From NCBI GenBank assembly GCA_036502345.1, contig DASXYT010000154.1, forward strand, positions 1 to 64,000: a stretch of DNA of 64,000 nucleotides, in the 5' to 3' direction. Numbering within the stretch: the stretch's first letter is position 1; each line of letters starts with the position of its first letter. The stretch is from DATEPR01 sp036502345. GTDB taxonomy: Bacteria; Actinomycetota; Actinomycetes; Mycobacteriales; Pseudonocardiaceae. Below are positions 34,959 to 43,777 of this stretch, piece by piece. A program made the translations under genes and the position numbers. Below the pieces are notes generated by a model, which did not search any database, was not told the DNA's origin, and saw only the letters and a list, made by a program, of their open reading frames with translations.

Positions 34959-35405
34959 TCAGGCGCCCGGCGCGGCGGGCCAGCCGACCGCGTCGAAGAC
35001 CGCGAGCGGATCGAGGTAGTCGCGCCAGCGCACGATCTTGCGGTCGACGATCGTCAGCACCGAGATGTAGTGGTTGCCGTAGGCGGCTCCTGTTGGGACG
35101 ACGCGGCCCTGCGATGCGTACTCGAGGACGACGACCCCGGTCCGCTGGTCGTGATGGACGGCCAGGTCGAAGCAGCGATCGAGAGCGAACGTGGTGCCAT
35201 AGGGGCGATACAGCTCGGCCACCGCCTGGCGACCCTCGACCCGTCGGGGATAACCGGGCACCGTGATGACGTAGTCGAAGACGACGTCCTCGGCCAGCAG
35301 GTCGAAGAAGTGTTCGCCGTCCACCAGCCCGGCAACGCCCTGTTCGATGATCCGGAAGAACGGGTCGAGGGCGTGGAAGTCGTCGAGGTCGCTGATGGCC
35401 GTCAT
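34959..35405 (-). CDS. SnoaL/NTF2-like fold protein
   Basis: The 148-residue protein shows the NTF2-like cone fold: an N-terminal helix with PFFRIIEQGVAGLVDGEHFFDLLAEDVVFDYVI, then VEGRQAVAELYRPYGTTF, and the closing strands YGNHYISVLTIVDRKIVRWRDYLDPLAVFDAV. Proteins of this type are ketosteroid-isomerase-like enzymes or polyketide cyclases; active-site residues cannot be assigned. It stands alone, 9 bases from the decayed gene. Confidence 0.86.
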   Translation of the reverse strand: MTAISDLDDFHALDPFFRIIEQGVAGLVDGEHFFDLLAEDVVFDYVITVPGYPRRVEGRQAVAELYRPYGTTFALDRCFDLAVHHDQRTGVVVLEYASQGRVVPTGAAYGNHYISVLTIVDRKIVRWRDYLDPLAVFDAVGWPAAPGA

Positions 35406-35540
35406 CGCGCCATCGTATGGGCGTGATGTCGCGGCTACCGGACCGGCCGGCGGAGCGGACGGTCATCGCCCGCTGGTCGAACGAGAGATCCTTTCATGCG
35501 GAGCCGGCGTGATGTGGCCGTGATCGGTTTCGTTCTTTCG

Positions 35541-35565
35541 CCCTGTGGAACAGCTCGGTACAGGG
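35541..35565. promoter_or_regulatory. Inverted repeat upstream of the sulfonate operon
   Basis: CCCTGT (35541-35546) and ACAGGG (35560-35565) form short inverted arms around 13 bases, about 95 bases before the permease start in the 253-base spacer 35406-35658. ATTGACC at about 35620 may be a -35 element. Weak evidence for an operator or promoter region. Confidence 0.3.
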
Positions 35566-35658
35566 ACACAGTCGGTCGGTGACGGATATTCTCCCAATTC
35601 GCGGGACAATCGATTCACCGATTGACCATTACCGTGTGCGGCTACAAAACTGCCCATC

Positions 35659-36495
35659 GTGTCCCCAACTCCTCCGGCTGTCCTGGCGCGCCCCGACCCG
35701 GCCGTCCAGGCCGACACAGCCGCCCGTGCACCCGCAGCGGGCCGTCGACGGCGGCGCGTGCAACTGTTGCGCTGGATGTCGCCGATCGCGTTGCTGGTCG
35801 TCTGGCAGGTGATCAGCAGTACCGGAATCGTGTCAGCACAGAAGCTTCCGCCACTGACCACGGTCTGGCGAGCCGCCGTCGAGGTGGCCGGCAACGGCCA
35901 GTTGGGTGACGGGCTGGCCGTTTCGCTGCGCCGGATGCTCATCGGGTTCGTGATCGGCGCGGCGATCGGTGCCGTGCTCGGCGTACTCACGGGCCTGGTC
36001 CGGACCGCCGACACCGCGGTCGATCCGCTCATGCAGATGATCCGCAACGTGCCGTTGTTCGGTGTGATCCCGTTGCTGATCCTGTGGTTCGGCATCGGTG
36101 AGCTGCCCAAGTTGGTGCTGATCGCGCTCGCCGCCGGCCTGCCGATCTATGTCAACGTGCATGCGGGGATCCGGGAGGCCGATCCCCAGTTGATCGAGGC
36201 GACCACCGTGCTCGGTTACACCCGTTGGCAACGGCTGCGGCACGTCGTGCTGCCCGCTGCCGTGCCGCACACCCTGGTCGGCGTGCGGCTCGGGGTGGCA
36301 TCCGCGTGGCTGGCGCTGGTGGTCGCCGAGACGATCGCGACCGACTCCGGGATCGGCTTCATGATCAACAATGCGCGTGACTTCCTGCGCACCGACATCG
36401 TCATCGTGGGCCTGCTCGTGTACGCGATCGTCGGGCTGCTGATGGACACCGTGGTACGGCTGGTGGAGCGCCGGTTGCTGAGGTGGCGCGGATGA
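35659..36495 (+). CDS. ssuC: Sulfonate-type ABC transporter permease (SsuC-like)
   Basis: The GTG at 35659 gives 278 residues. After an Arg-rich tail, helices begin at MSPIALLVVWQVISSTGIV. The family-typical LKSLRRMLIGFVIG-like segment (AVSLRRMLIGFVIGAAIGAVLG) and the EAA loop EATTVLGYTRWQRLRHVVLPAAVP are clear. The protein belongs to the SsuC/TauC/NrtB group importing sulfonates, taurine, nitrate or thiamine precursors. The SsuD-like monooxygenases downstream favour organosulfonates. First gene of a six-gene operon. Confidence 0.92.
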   Translation: MSPTPPAVLARPDPAVQADTAARAPAAGRRRRRVQLLRWMSPIALLVVWQVISSTGIVSAQKLPPLTTVWRAAVEVAGNGQLGDGLAVSLRRMLIGFVIGAAIGAVLGVLTGLVRTADTAVDPLMQMIRNVPLFGVIPLLILWFGIGELPKLVLIALAAGLPIYVNVHAGIREADPQLIEATTVLGYTRWQRLRHVVLPAAVPHTLVGVRLGVASAWLALVVAETIATDSGIGFMINNARDFLRTDIVIVGLLVYAIVGLLMDTVVRLVERRLLRWRG

Positions 36496-37196
36496 CCACG
36501 CAGGTGGCCCGGGTGCACGGCCTGGTCAAGCGGTTCGGGGACCGGCACGTCCTGGACGGGCTCGAACTGGAGATCGCGCAGGGTGAGTTCGTCGCACTGT
36601 TGGGCCGCAGCGGTTCGGGCAAGTCGACCCTGCTGCGCATCCTCGCCGGGCTGGACGGCGACATCGAAGGTAAGTCCGTTGTGGACGGAACTGTCTCGGT
36701 GGCCTTCCAGCAACCCCGGCTGTTGCCCTGGCGACGGGTGTGGCGCAACATCACGCTCGGCCTGCGCACCGACGACGAGCATGGCACCGCCGACCGGGCG
36801 CTGGCCGAGGTGCAACTGGCCGATCGGGCCGACGCCTGGCCGCGCACCCTGTCCGGCGGTGAGGCACAACGGGTGTCGCTGGCTCGCGCCCTGGTGCGCG
36901 AACCCGGTCTGCTGCTGTTGGACGAACCGTTCGCCGCCCTGGACGCGTTGACCCGCCTGGCGATGTACCAGCTGGTCACCCAGCTCTGGCAGCGGCATCG
37001 GCCCGCCGTCCTGCTCGTCACGCACGACGTGGACGAGGCACTGGCACTCGCCGACCGGGTGCTCGTACTGGCCGACGGCCGCATCGCAGCGGAGCACCGG
37101 CCCTCCGTCGACCGACCGAGAACGACAGCACAGCAAGCAGAACTCCGTGCCCGAGTGCTATCCGACCTGGGAGTGAACGAACATGAAGCTGCGTGA
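36492..37196 (+). CDS. ssuB: Sulfonate-type ABC transporter ATPase (SsuB-like)
   Basis: ATGA overlap with the permease sets the start at 36492. The 234-residue protein has Walker A GRSGSGKST, Q-loop FQQPRLLPWRRV, signature LSGGEAQR, Walker B LLLLDEPFAALD and the switch His in VTHDVDEAL. FQQPRLLPW is the form seen in SsuB/TauB ATPases. It energises the permease encoded just upstream. Confidence 0.95.
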   Translation: MTTQVARVHGLVKRFGDRHVLDGLELEIAQGEFVALLGRSGSGKSTLLRILAGLDGDIEGKSVVDGTVSVAFQQPRLLPWRRVWRNITLGLRTDDEHGTADRALAEVQLADRADAWPRTLSGGEAQRVSLARALVREPGLLLLDEPFAALDALTRLAMYQLVTQLWQRHRPAVLLVTHDVDEALALADRVLVLADGRIAAEHRPSVDRPRTTAQQAELRARVLSDLGVNEHEAA

Positions 37197-38238
37197 TCTC
37201 GTCCTGCTCGGCACGGCAGGCGCCGTGCTGGCCCTGTCCGCGTGCGGCACGTCCACGGCGGCGTCCGCGAAGGCACCCGTGCCGAAGGCGGTCAGCCCGA
37301 GCGGCCTGGCCAACGTGACCCTGCGCGTCGGCGATCAGAAGGGCAGTAGTGAGCAGGTGCTGTTACAGGCCGCCGGTCTGCTCAAGGACATCCCGTACCA
37401 CGTCACGTGGGCGACGTTCACCTCCGGACCGCCCATGCTGGAGGCCGCCAACGACAACGCGATCGACGTCGGCCAGGTCGGCAACACGCCGCCGATCTTC
37501 GCGGCGGCCGCTGGTGGCAGGATCGACATCGTCGGCGCGCTGCGCTCCCCGGTCGGTGACGCCGTGCTGGTGCCGAAGAACTCGAACATCCACAGCCTCA
37601 ATGACCTGCGCGGCAAGACGATCGCGGTGGCGAAGGGCTCGTCGGCCAACGGCACGCTGCTCAACACACTGGCCAAAGCGGGTCTCAAGCCCAGTGACGT
37701 CACGATCTCCTACCTGCAACCCGCCGACGCGTACGCGGCCTTCAGCCAGGGCAGTGTCGCGGCATGGGCCACCTGGCAGCCCTACGTCGCCGAGGCCGTC
37801 GGCAACCTCGGTGCCCGGCCGCTGGTCAGCGGCGCCGACGCGATCGGCGGCACCGGTCTGGCGGCCGGCACGCCGCTGTCCAACGGCTACACTTTCCAGG
37901 TGGCCAACAGCGCTTCGCTGGCCGATCCTGGCAAGAACGCGGCGATCCAGGACTACGTGGCCAGGATCGCCAAGGCCGACCTCTGGGCGAAGTCGCACAC
38001 CCAGGAATGGGCCAAGGACTACGCGCAGGAGACCGGCCTGCCGGCGAACGTCGCCGCGAGTGCCGTGCCCAATCTCGTGCTGACACCCATCCTGATCGAC
38101 AACTCGGTGGTGTCGTCCGAACAGAAGCTCGCCGACGCCTTCACCACGGCCGGTCAGCTACCCGGCTCGGTGAACATGAAGCAGTTCGTCGACGCCCGCT
38201 ACAACAACGTCGTGTCGCCACTGGCGGGGAGCAACTGA
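37183..38238 (+). CDS. ssuA: Sulfonate ABC transporter substrate-binding lipoprotein (SsuA-like)
   Basis: The 351-residue protein has a lipobox LALSAC, acylated at C21, then TLRVGDQKGSSEQVLLQAAGLL and WATFTSGPPMLEAANDNAIDVGQVGNTPPIFAAAAG, the defining SsuA-family pocket region. ALRSPVGDAVLVPKNSNI and LRGKTIAVAKGSSANGTLL follow. It binds an aliphatic sulfonate or related anion outside the membrane. Start overlaps the ATPase end by 14 bases. It has 0 bases to the first monooxygenase start. Confidence 0.94.
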   Translation: MKLRDLVLLGTAGAVLALSACGTSTAASAKAPVPKAVSPSGLANVTLRVGDQKGSSEQVLLQAAGLLKDIPYHVTWATFTSGPPMLEAANDNAIDVGQVGNTPPIFAAAAGGRIDIVGALRSPVGDAVLVPKNSNIHSLNDLRGKTIAVAKGSSANGTLLNTLAKAGLKPSDVTISYLQPADAYAAFSQGSVAAWATWQPYVAEAVGNLGARPLVSGADAIGGTGLAAGTPLSNGYTFQVANSASLADPGKNAAIQDYVARIAKADLWAKSHTQEWAKDYAQETGLPANVAASAVPNLVLTPILIDNSVVSSEQKLADAFTTAGQLPGSVNMKQFVDARYNNVVSPLAGSN

Positions 38239-39348
38239 ATGTCGATCACCTTGCACTGGTTCCTGCCCACCCACGGCGACGGGCGCTCGGTCGTGGACCG
38301 CCCGCACACCAGCCCGGTGGCCGCCGCCGTCCCACGGGAACCCGACATCGACTACCTCGCCCTCGTGGCGCAGGCGGCCGAGCGGCTGCGCTTCACCGGC
38401 ATGCTCACGCCCACCGGTACCTGGTGCCAGGACGCGTGGCTCACCACGGCAGCGCTGCTGGCCCGGACGAAGACGATCAAGTTCCTGGTGGCGTTCCGGC
38501 CCGGCGCGCTCAGCCCGACGCTGGCCGCGCAGATGGCTGCCACCTACCAGCGCATCTCCGGCGGCAGGCTGCTGCTCAACATCGTCACCGGCGGTGACCC
38601 GGTCGAGCAGGCCCGCTTCGGCGACCATCTCAGCCACGACCAGCGCTACGAGCGCACCGACGAGTTCCTGGCGGCGCTGCGGCTGATCTGGGCCGGCCCG
38701 CCCGCCGACTTCGCCGGGCAGCACTACCAGCTCACCGGTGCCACCACGTTCGCCCCTGCCGACCCGGTGCCGCCGCTGTACTTCGGCGGCTCCTCACCAG
38801 CGGGTATGCGAGTCGCGGCGAAGCGGGCCGACGTGCACCTGACCTGGGGTGAGCCGCCCGCCGCCGTGGCGGAGAAGGTGACCACGCTGCGCAAGCTGGC
38901 CGCCGACGCCGGTCGTGAGCTGCGCTACGGCATCCGGCTGCACACGATCAGCAGGGACACCTCCGAGCAGGCGTGGGCCGAGGCCCAGCGGATGTACGAG
39001 TCGTTCGACCCGGCCGACATCGCCTCGGCACAGGCCACGTTCGCCCGTCAGGACTCGGTCGGCCAGCGCAAGATGGCCGAACTGCACGGTGGCGATCTGG
39101 GCACGGACGCGCGCTCGCTGGAGATCCACCCGAACCTGTGGGCGGGTGTCGGCCTGGTCCGTGGTGGTGCCGGTACGGCGCTGGTGGGCAGCCACGCGGA
39201 GGTCGCCGACCTGATCGAGCAGTACCACGATGTGGGGATCGAGGAGTTCGTGCTGTCCGGCTACCCACACTTGGAGGAGGCGTACTGGTTCGGCGAGGGC
39301 GTCCGGCCCGAGCTCGCTCGACGTGGCCTGTTGGAGGGCAACACATGA
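38239..39348 (+). CDS. ssuD: FMNH2-dependent alkanesulfonate monooxygenase, SsuD-like (copy 1)
   Basis: The 369-residue luciferase-family protein opens ITLHWFLPTHGDGRSVV and contains FTGMLTPTGTWCQDAWLTTAALLARTKTIKFLVAFRPG, RLLLNIVTGGDPVEQ, DERYERTDEF-type segment and YFGGSSPAG, all SsuD hallmarks. The family uses reduced FMN and O2 to release sulfite from sulfonates. The required flavin reductase SsuE is not encoded here. Begins directly after ssuA. It is about half identical to the next gene. Confidence 0.92.
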   Translation: MSITLHWFLPTHGDGRSVVDRPHTSPVAAAVPREPDIDYLALVAQAAERLRFTGMLTPTGTWCQDAWLTTAALLARTKTIKFLVAFRPGALSPTLAAQMAATYQRISGGRLLLNIVTGGDPVEQARFGDHLSHDQRYERTDEFLAALRLIWAGPPADFAGQHYQLTGATTFAPADPVPPLYFGGSSPAGMRVAAKRADVHLTWGEPPAAVAEKVTTLRKLAADAGRELRYGIRLHTISRDTSEQAWAEAQRMYESFDPADIASAQATFARQDSVGQRKMAELHGGDLGTDARSLEIHPNLWAGVGLVRGGAGTALVGSHAEVADLIEQYHDVGIEEFVLSGYPHLEEAYWFGEGVRPELARRGLLEGNT

Positions 39349-40481
39349 CACTCACCTGCCACTGGTTCCTGCCGACCTACGGCGACAGCAGGAACATCGT
39401 GGGCGGCGGCCACGGCACGAGCATCACCGATGCGGGCAGCGACCGGCCCGCGACCCTGGCCTACCTCGGCCAGATCGCACAGGCCGCCGAGCAACTCGGG
39501 TTCGTCGGTGTCCTCACGCCGACCGGCGCGTGGTGCGAGGATGCCTGGCTGACCACGGCGATGCTGGTGGAGAAGACCGAGCGGCTGAAGTTCCTGGTCG
39601 CGTTCCGGCCCGGCATGATCACACCGACGCTCGGCGCCCAGATGTCGGCCACGTTCCAGCGGCACTCCGGCGGGCGGCTGCTGCTCAACGTGGTCACCGG
39701 TGGCGAGGACAAGGAGCAGCGCGGCTACGGCGACTTCCTATCGAAGGACGAGCGCTACGAGCGGACCGACGAGTTCCTGACCGTGGTGCGCGGGCTGTGG
39801 ACCGGGGACACGGTCGACTTCACCGGCCGGCACCTGCGGGTCGAGGGCGCGACACTGTCCCGGGTGCCCGACCCACTGCCCGCGATCTACTTCGGCGGCT
39901 CGTCCGCCGCGGGCCGTGCCGTCGGTGCCAAACACGCCGACGTCTACCTGACCTGGGGTGAGCCGCCCGCCCAGGTCGCCGAGAAGATCGAGTCGGTGCG
40001 CCGCGCGGCCGCCGAGGTCGGCAGGACGATCCGGTTCGGCATCCGCCTGCACACCATCGCCAGGGACACCGCGGACGAGGCGTGGGCGCAGGCGCGGCGG
40101 TTCCTCGACGCGCTCGACCCGGCCACCGTCGCGGCCACCCAGCGCGGCCTGCGGCAGAGCCAGTCCGAGGGCCAGCAGCGGATGCTGGCCCTCAACCGGG
40201 GCACCACCGACGACCTGGAGATCTATCCGAACCTGTGGGCGGGCGTCGGCCTGGTCCGTGGTGGTGCCGGCACCGCGCTGGTCGGCAGCCACACCGAGAT
40301 CGCCGACCTGATCGAGCAGTACCACGACGTGGGCATCGAGGAGTTCATCCTGTCCGGGCAGCCACATCTGGAGGAGGCGTACTGGTTCGGTGAGGGCGTG
40401 CTGCCGATCCTGCGCCGCAGAGGGCTGTGGCGGCACGCAGCGGAAACCGTGCCGGCGTTGGCGCCCGAGTTGGTGCCGTAG
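39345..40481 (+). CDS. FMNH2-dependent alkanesulfonate monooxygenase, SsuD-like (copy 2)
   Basis: ATGA overlap with copy 1 places the start at 39345, for 378 residues. LTCHWFLPTYGDSRNIVGGG, GVLTPTGAWCEDAWLTTAML, LLLNVVTGGEDKEQRGYGDFL and YFGGSSAAGRAV match SsuD. The C-terminal thirds of both copies are nearly the same (NLWAGVGLVRGGAGTALVGSH, LIEQYHDVGIEEF), so they arose by tandem duplication, while the N-terminal substrate loops differ. Two enzymes with different sulfonate preference is the natural reading. Confidence 0.92.
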   Translation: MTLTCHWFLPTYGDSRNIVGGGHGTSITDAGSDRPATLAYLGQIAQAAEQLGFVGVLTPTGAWCEDAWLTTAMLVEKTERLKFLVAFRPGMITPTLGAQMSATFQRHSGGRLLLNVVTGGEDKEQRGYGDFLSKDERYERTDEFLTVVRGLWTGDTVDFTGRHLRVEGATLSRVPDPLPAIYFGGSSAAGRAVGAKHADVYLTWGEPPAQVAEKIESVRRAAAEVGRTIRFGIRLHTIARDTADEAWAQARRFLDALDPATVAATQRGLRQSQSEGQQRMLALNRGTTDDLEIYPNLWAGVGLVRGGAGTALVGSHTEIADLIEQYHDVGIEEFILSGQPHLEEAYWFGEGVLPILRRRGLWRHAAETVPALAPELVP

Positions 40482-40490
40482 CGGGTCTCG

Positions 40491-42698
40491 ATGACGGTCG
40501 ATTCACTCAACCAGGGCTGGCTGTTCGGCGAGTACGTGGCAGGCGGCGAGGCACCGGAGTTCGACGAACGCGGGCTGGCTCCGGTGACGCTGCCGCACAC
40601 GGTGGTACCGCTGTCCTGGCGGAACTGGGCACCGGCCGAGTGGGAACGGGTCTGGCTGTACCGGCGGCGGCTTGGCCCCGGCCGGCCTGGCCACCGCACG
40701 TTCGTCGACTTCGAAGGCGCCATGGTCACGGCGACCGTGTACGTCAACGGCCACCGGTACGCCGATCACGTCGGCGGCTACCTGCCGTGGAGCCAGGAGA
40801 TCACCGACGAGCTCACCGGGTCGGACAACGTGCTGGCCGTGGTCCTGGACTCGCGCTGGACCGACGTGCCGCCAGCGGGCCATCCGGCCGGTGCCGCAGC
40901 CGTCGACTACCTACAACCCGGCGGGATCTACCGGGACGTGACGCTGCGGACCGAGCCGCGGGTGTTCCTGGCCGACGTGTTCGCCAAGCCGGTCAACGTG
41001 CTGCGCGCCGACCGCAGGGTCGACGTCCGGGCCACGATCGACGCTGCCGGCCCGGCCACCGGCACGCTCACCGTCACCGTTGCGGACTGCCGCTCCACCG
41101 TCGCGGTCGCTGTCGGCCCTGGTCGCACGACGGTCGACCTCGTCGTGCGCGCGCTGCCCGAAGTGGAGTTGTGGGCACCGGGTTCGCCGCACCTGTACGA
41201 CGTCGACACCACGTTGACCCTGGCCGACGGCACTACGTCGGGTCGGCGGGACCGGATCGGCTTTCGGGAGGCCCGGTTCACCGAACACGGCTTCCTGCTC
41301 AACGGCGAACCACACCGCATCGTCGGCCTGAACCGGCACCAGAGCTACCCCTACGTCGGGTTCGCGATGCCGGCCCGCGTGCAGCGGCGCGACGCCGAGA
41401 TCCTGGCCCGCGAGCTGAACTGCACGATGGTCCGCTGCTCGCACTACCCGCAGTCCCGGCACTTCCTGGACGCCTGCGACGAACTGGGCCTGCTCGTGTG
41501 GGAGGAGCCGCCCGGCTGGCAGTACGTCGGCGACCGGGCGTGGCAGGACATCGCGGTGGCCGACGTGCGGGACATGATCCTGCGCGATCGCAACCGACCG
41601 TCGGTGATCCTCTGGGGCATCCGGCTGAACGAGACCGCGCACCATCCCGAGTTCTACCGCCGCACCCAGCAGGTGGCCGACGAACTGGACGGGTCGCGCC
41701 AGACCACCGGTGCCGTGGTCAGCCAGGACACCGACGGTTGGGCCGCCGACGTGTTCGCGTTCGACGACTACCGCACCGACCCGGCCGGCAACGCGACCCT
41801 GCTGCCGCCGGTGCCTGGCGTGCCGTACCTGGTGAGTGAGGCCGTCGGGGCGCTGGACGGGCCGCCGTACTACCGGTGGACCGACTCCGACGACGTGCTC
41901 GCCACCCAACTCGTCATGCACGCCACCGTGCACGACATAGCGGCCTCCGACGACCGCTACGCGGGCCTGCTCGGCTGGGCGGGCTTCGACTACGCGTCGC
42001 TCAACGGCCGCGTGCACCAACACGTCAAGTGGCCCGGTGTCGTGGACACGTTCCGGGTGCCCAAGTTCGGCGCCGCGTTCTACCAGTCCCAAGTGGACCC
42101 CGCGGTGCGGCCGGTGATCGAGCCAGGGTTCCGCTGGGACTTCGGGCCCGGCTCGCCACGGACGGGACCCGGCCCCGGCGCGATCGTGGCCACCAACTGC
42201 GACCGCCTTGAGCTGTACGTCGACGACCGGCACGTCGGCACCGCGCTGCCCGACCGCGCCAGGTTCCCCCACCTGCGCCACCCGCCCGCGGTCGCCGACC
42301 TGACGGTTCCCGCTGGGGGCCTGCCCGAACTGCGGATCGACGGGTACGTGGGGGAGAACCTGGTGGCCGGCCGCCGGTTCACCGCCGACCCGGCGACCGA
42401 CCGGCTGCTGCTGGCGGCAGACGACCCGGCCATCGCGGCGGACGGTAGCGACACCACCCGGGTGCTGTTCCGGGCGGTGGACGCGCACGGCAACCAGCGG
42501 CCGCACGTCACCGGTGACGTGCGGCTCACCGTGACCGGTCCTGGTGTTCTCGTCGGCGACAACCCGTTCGAGTTCGGCGATTCCGGTGGCGTCGGGGCGG
42601 TGTGGCTGCGCTCCCGGCCGAACGAGCCCGGCCGGATCCGGGTCACCGCGGCGCATGCCACGCTGGGCAGCGCCACGGTCGATGTCGTTGCGGAGTGA
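40491..42698 (+). CDS. GH2 beta-glycosidase, cytoplasmic, in the sulfonate operon
   Basis: The 735-residue protein follows copy 2 of the monooxygenase by 9 bases. It has the GH2 sugar-binding domain (residues 1-160, ATVYVNGHRYADHVGGYLPW), an Ig-like domain, and the barrel with GLNRHQSYPYVG, MVRCSHYPQSRHFLDACDELGLLVWEE. Acid/base is E381 in WGIRLNE and the nucleophile E450 in YLVSEAVG. A C-terminal beta domain resembles GH2 DUF4982-type modules. No signal peptide, so it cleaves an imported beta-glycoside. Sugar specificity is open: galactosidase, glucuronidase or other. Confidence 0.91.
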   Translation: MTVDSLNQGWLFGEYVAGGEAPEFDERGLAPVTLPHTVVPLSWRNWAPAEWERVWLYRRRLGPGRPGHRTFVDFEGAMVTATVYVNGHRYADHVGGYLPWSQEITDELTGSDNVLAVVLDSRWTDVPPAGHPAGAAAVDYLQPGGIYRDVTLRTEPRVFLADVFAKPVNVLRADRRVDVRATIDAAGPATGTLTVTVADCRSTVAVAVGPGRTTVDLVVRALPEVELWAPGSPHLYDVDTTLTLADGTTSGRRDRIGFREARFTEHGFLLNGEPHRIVGLNRHQSYPYVGFAMPARVQRRDAEILARELNCTMVRCSHYPQSRHFLDACDELGLLVWEEPPGWQYVGDRAWQDIAVADVRDMILRDRNRPSVILWGIRLNETAHHPEFYRRTQQVADELDGSRQTTGAVVSQDTDGWAADVFAFDDYRTDPAGNATLLPPVPGVPYLVSEAVGALDGPPYYRWTDSDDVLATQLVMHATVHDIAASDDRYAGLLGWAGFDYASLNGRVHQHVKWPGVVDTFRVPKFGAAFYQSQVDPAVRPVIEPGFRWDFGPGSPRTGPGPGAIVATNCDRLELYVDDRHVGTALPDRARFPHLRHPPAVADLTVPAGGLPELRIDGYVGENLVAGRRFTADPATDRLLLAADDPAIAADGSDTTRVLFRAVDAHGNQRPHVTGDVRLTVTGPGVLVGDNPFEFGDSGGVGAVWLRSRPNEPGRIRVTAAHATLGSATVDVVAE

Positions 42699-43094
42699 TC
42701 AGCCGATGGCGACGATCCGGGTGGGCCGGAGCGTGACGGTGGTACGGCCGTCCAGCGGTGCCTGGAAGGAATCGAGGTCGGTCCCGTACGCGGCGAGCAC
42801 CTTCTTGAGCGTGACCAGGTCGGGGTCGTCCTCGATGGTGACGTCGCCGCGAATCTCCAGCGTCCGATAGGGATTGGTCGGGTCCAGGGCGAACACGGTC
42901 GCCTGCGGGTGCTCCCGGAGGTTCTTCAGCTTCTGGCGGACGCCGGCCAGCGACGTCACGATGTGGTCGCCGTCCAGGATGACCCAGATCGCTGTCACCT
43001 GGGGATAGCCACCGGGACCGACCGTGGCCAGGGTCACCGGAATCGGGGTCTCAAGGAGGTCGCGGTGCGACGCGGGAATGGTGGTCTCGCTCAT
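42699..43094 (-). CDS. PPOX-class (F420/FMN split-barrel) protein
   Basis: The 131-residue protein reads DLLETPIPVTLATVGPGGYPQVTAIWVILDGDHIVTSLAGVRQKLKNLREHPQATVFALDP, the split-barrel fold of pyridoxamine-phosphate-oxidase-like flavin/F420 proteins, ending in VTLRPTRIVAIG. In actinobacteria most bind F420 or heme-degradation partners; the reaction is unknown. Its stop lies directly against the GH2 stop, convergent with no gap, so transcripts must overlap. Confidence 0.9.
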   Translation of the reverse strand: MSETTIPASHRDLLETPIPVTLATVGPGGYPQVTAIWVILDGDHIVTSLAGVRQKLKNLREHPQATVFALDPTNPYRTLEIRGDVTIEDDPDLVTLKKVLAAYGTDLDSFQAPLDGRTTVTLRPTRIVAIG

Positions 43095-43241
43095 CAGCCG
43101 ATCTTAAGTGACCTCGGCGGCTGTTCCAGTTGGCAGATCAGCGCGCCTGCTGGAATCAATCGGTCTCAGTGGGATAATTCGCGTGCCGCGTCCTATCGTT
43201 GGCTCGGACGATGGCGTGACGACGAGGAGGCGGAGCCGCAC

Positions 43242-43640
43242 ATGGACGTGTTGAGCAGCCGCGTGCTGCTGCACCCGGCTGATCCGGTGCGCAGCCGACA
43301 CTTCTACCGGGACCTGCTCGGCCTGGCGGTCTACCGTGAGTTCGGTGATCCCGGCGACCCGTCGCTGGTCTTCTTCCTCGGCGGCGGCTTCCTGGAGATC
43401 TCCTCGGCTGCCGACCCGGCCGCGACCGGAAACGTGTCGCTGTGGCTCCAGGTGCGAAGTCTCCAGGCCGAGCACGAGCGACTGGTGGGCCTCGACGTAA
43501 CGGTGCTGCGTCCGCCGAAGACAGAGCCGTGGGGGCTTCGGGAAATGTGGATCAGTGACCCGGACGGCGTTCGCATCGTCCTGGTCGAGGTGCCGGAACA
43601 GCATCCCATTCGACGTGACACCAGAGGAATCGCCGAGTAG
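43242..43640 (+). CDS. VOC-family protein
   Basis: The ATG at 43242 follows GAGGAGGCGGAG. The 132-residue protein runs VLLHPADPVRSRHFYRDLLGLAVYREFG, FLGGGFLEIS, SLWLQVRSLQAEHERL and MWISDPDGVRIVLVEVPEQHP, one complete vicinal-oxygen-chelate domain. The metal-ligand pattern (His11, Glu53, Glu116) is plausible for a glyoxalase-like enzyme, but the substrate is unknown. Stands alone between divergent neighbours. Confidence 0.88.
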   Translation: MDVLSSRVLLHPADPVRSRHFYRDLLGLAVYREFGDPGDPSLVFFLGGGFLEISSAADPAATGNVSLWLQVRSLQAEHERLVGLDVTVLRPPKTEPWGLREMWISDPDGVRIVLVEVPEQHPIRRDTRGIAE

Positions 43641-43777
43641 GAATCATATCGACTTGGGGCCGACCAACAGGTTCAGGTTCGAGTGCGACGACGGCGGTCA
43701 TAACTCGCCATCCCACAGGTCATGGTTTTGCGCTGCGGCCGCGAGCAGCGACGTGTGCTTGGAGCAGCAGCCCTCTG

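Noticed and set aside
35659..42698. Calling the operon a sulfoquinovose (sulfo-ASMO) pathway
   Set aside because: No GH31 or GH188 sulfoquinovosidase, no SQ dehydrogenase/reductase and no flavin reductase are present. Only the general logic is shared.
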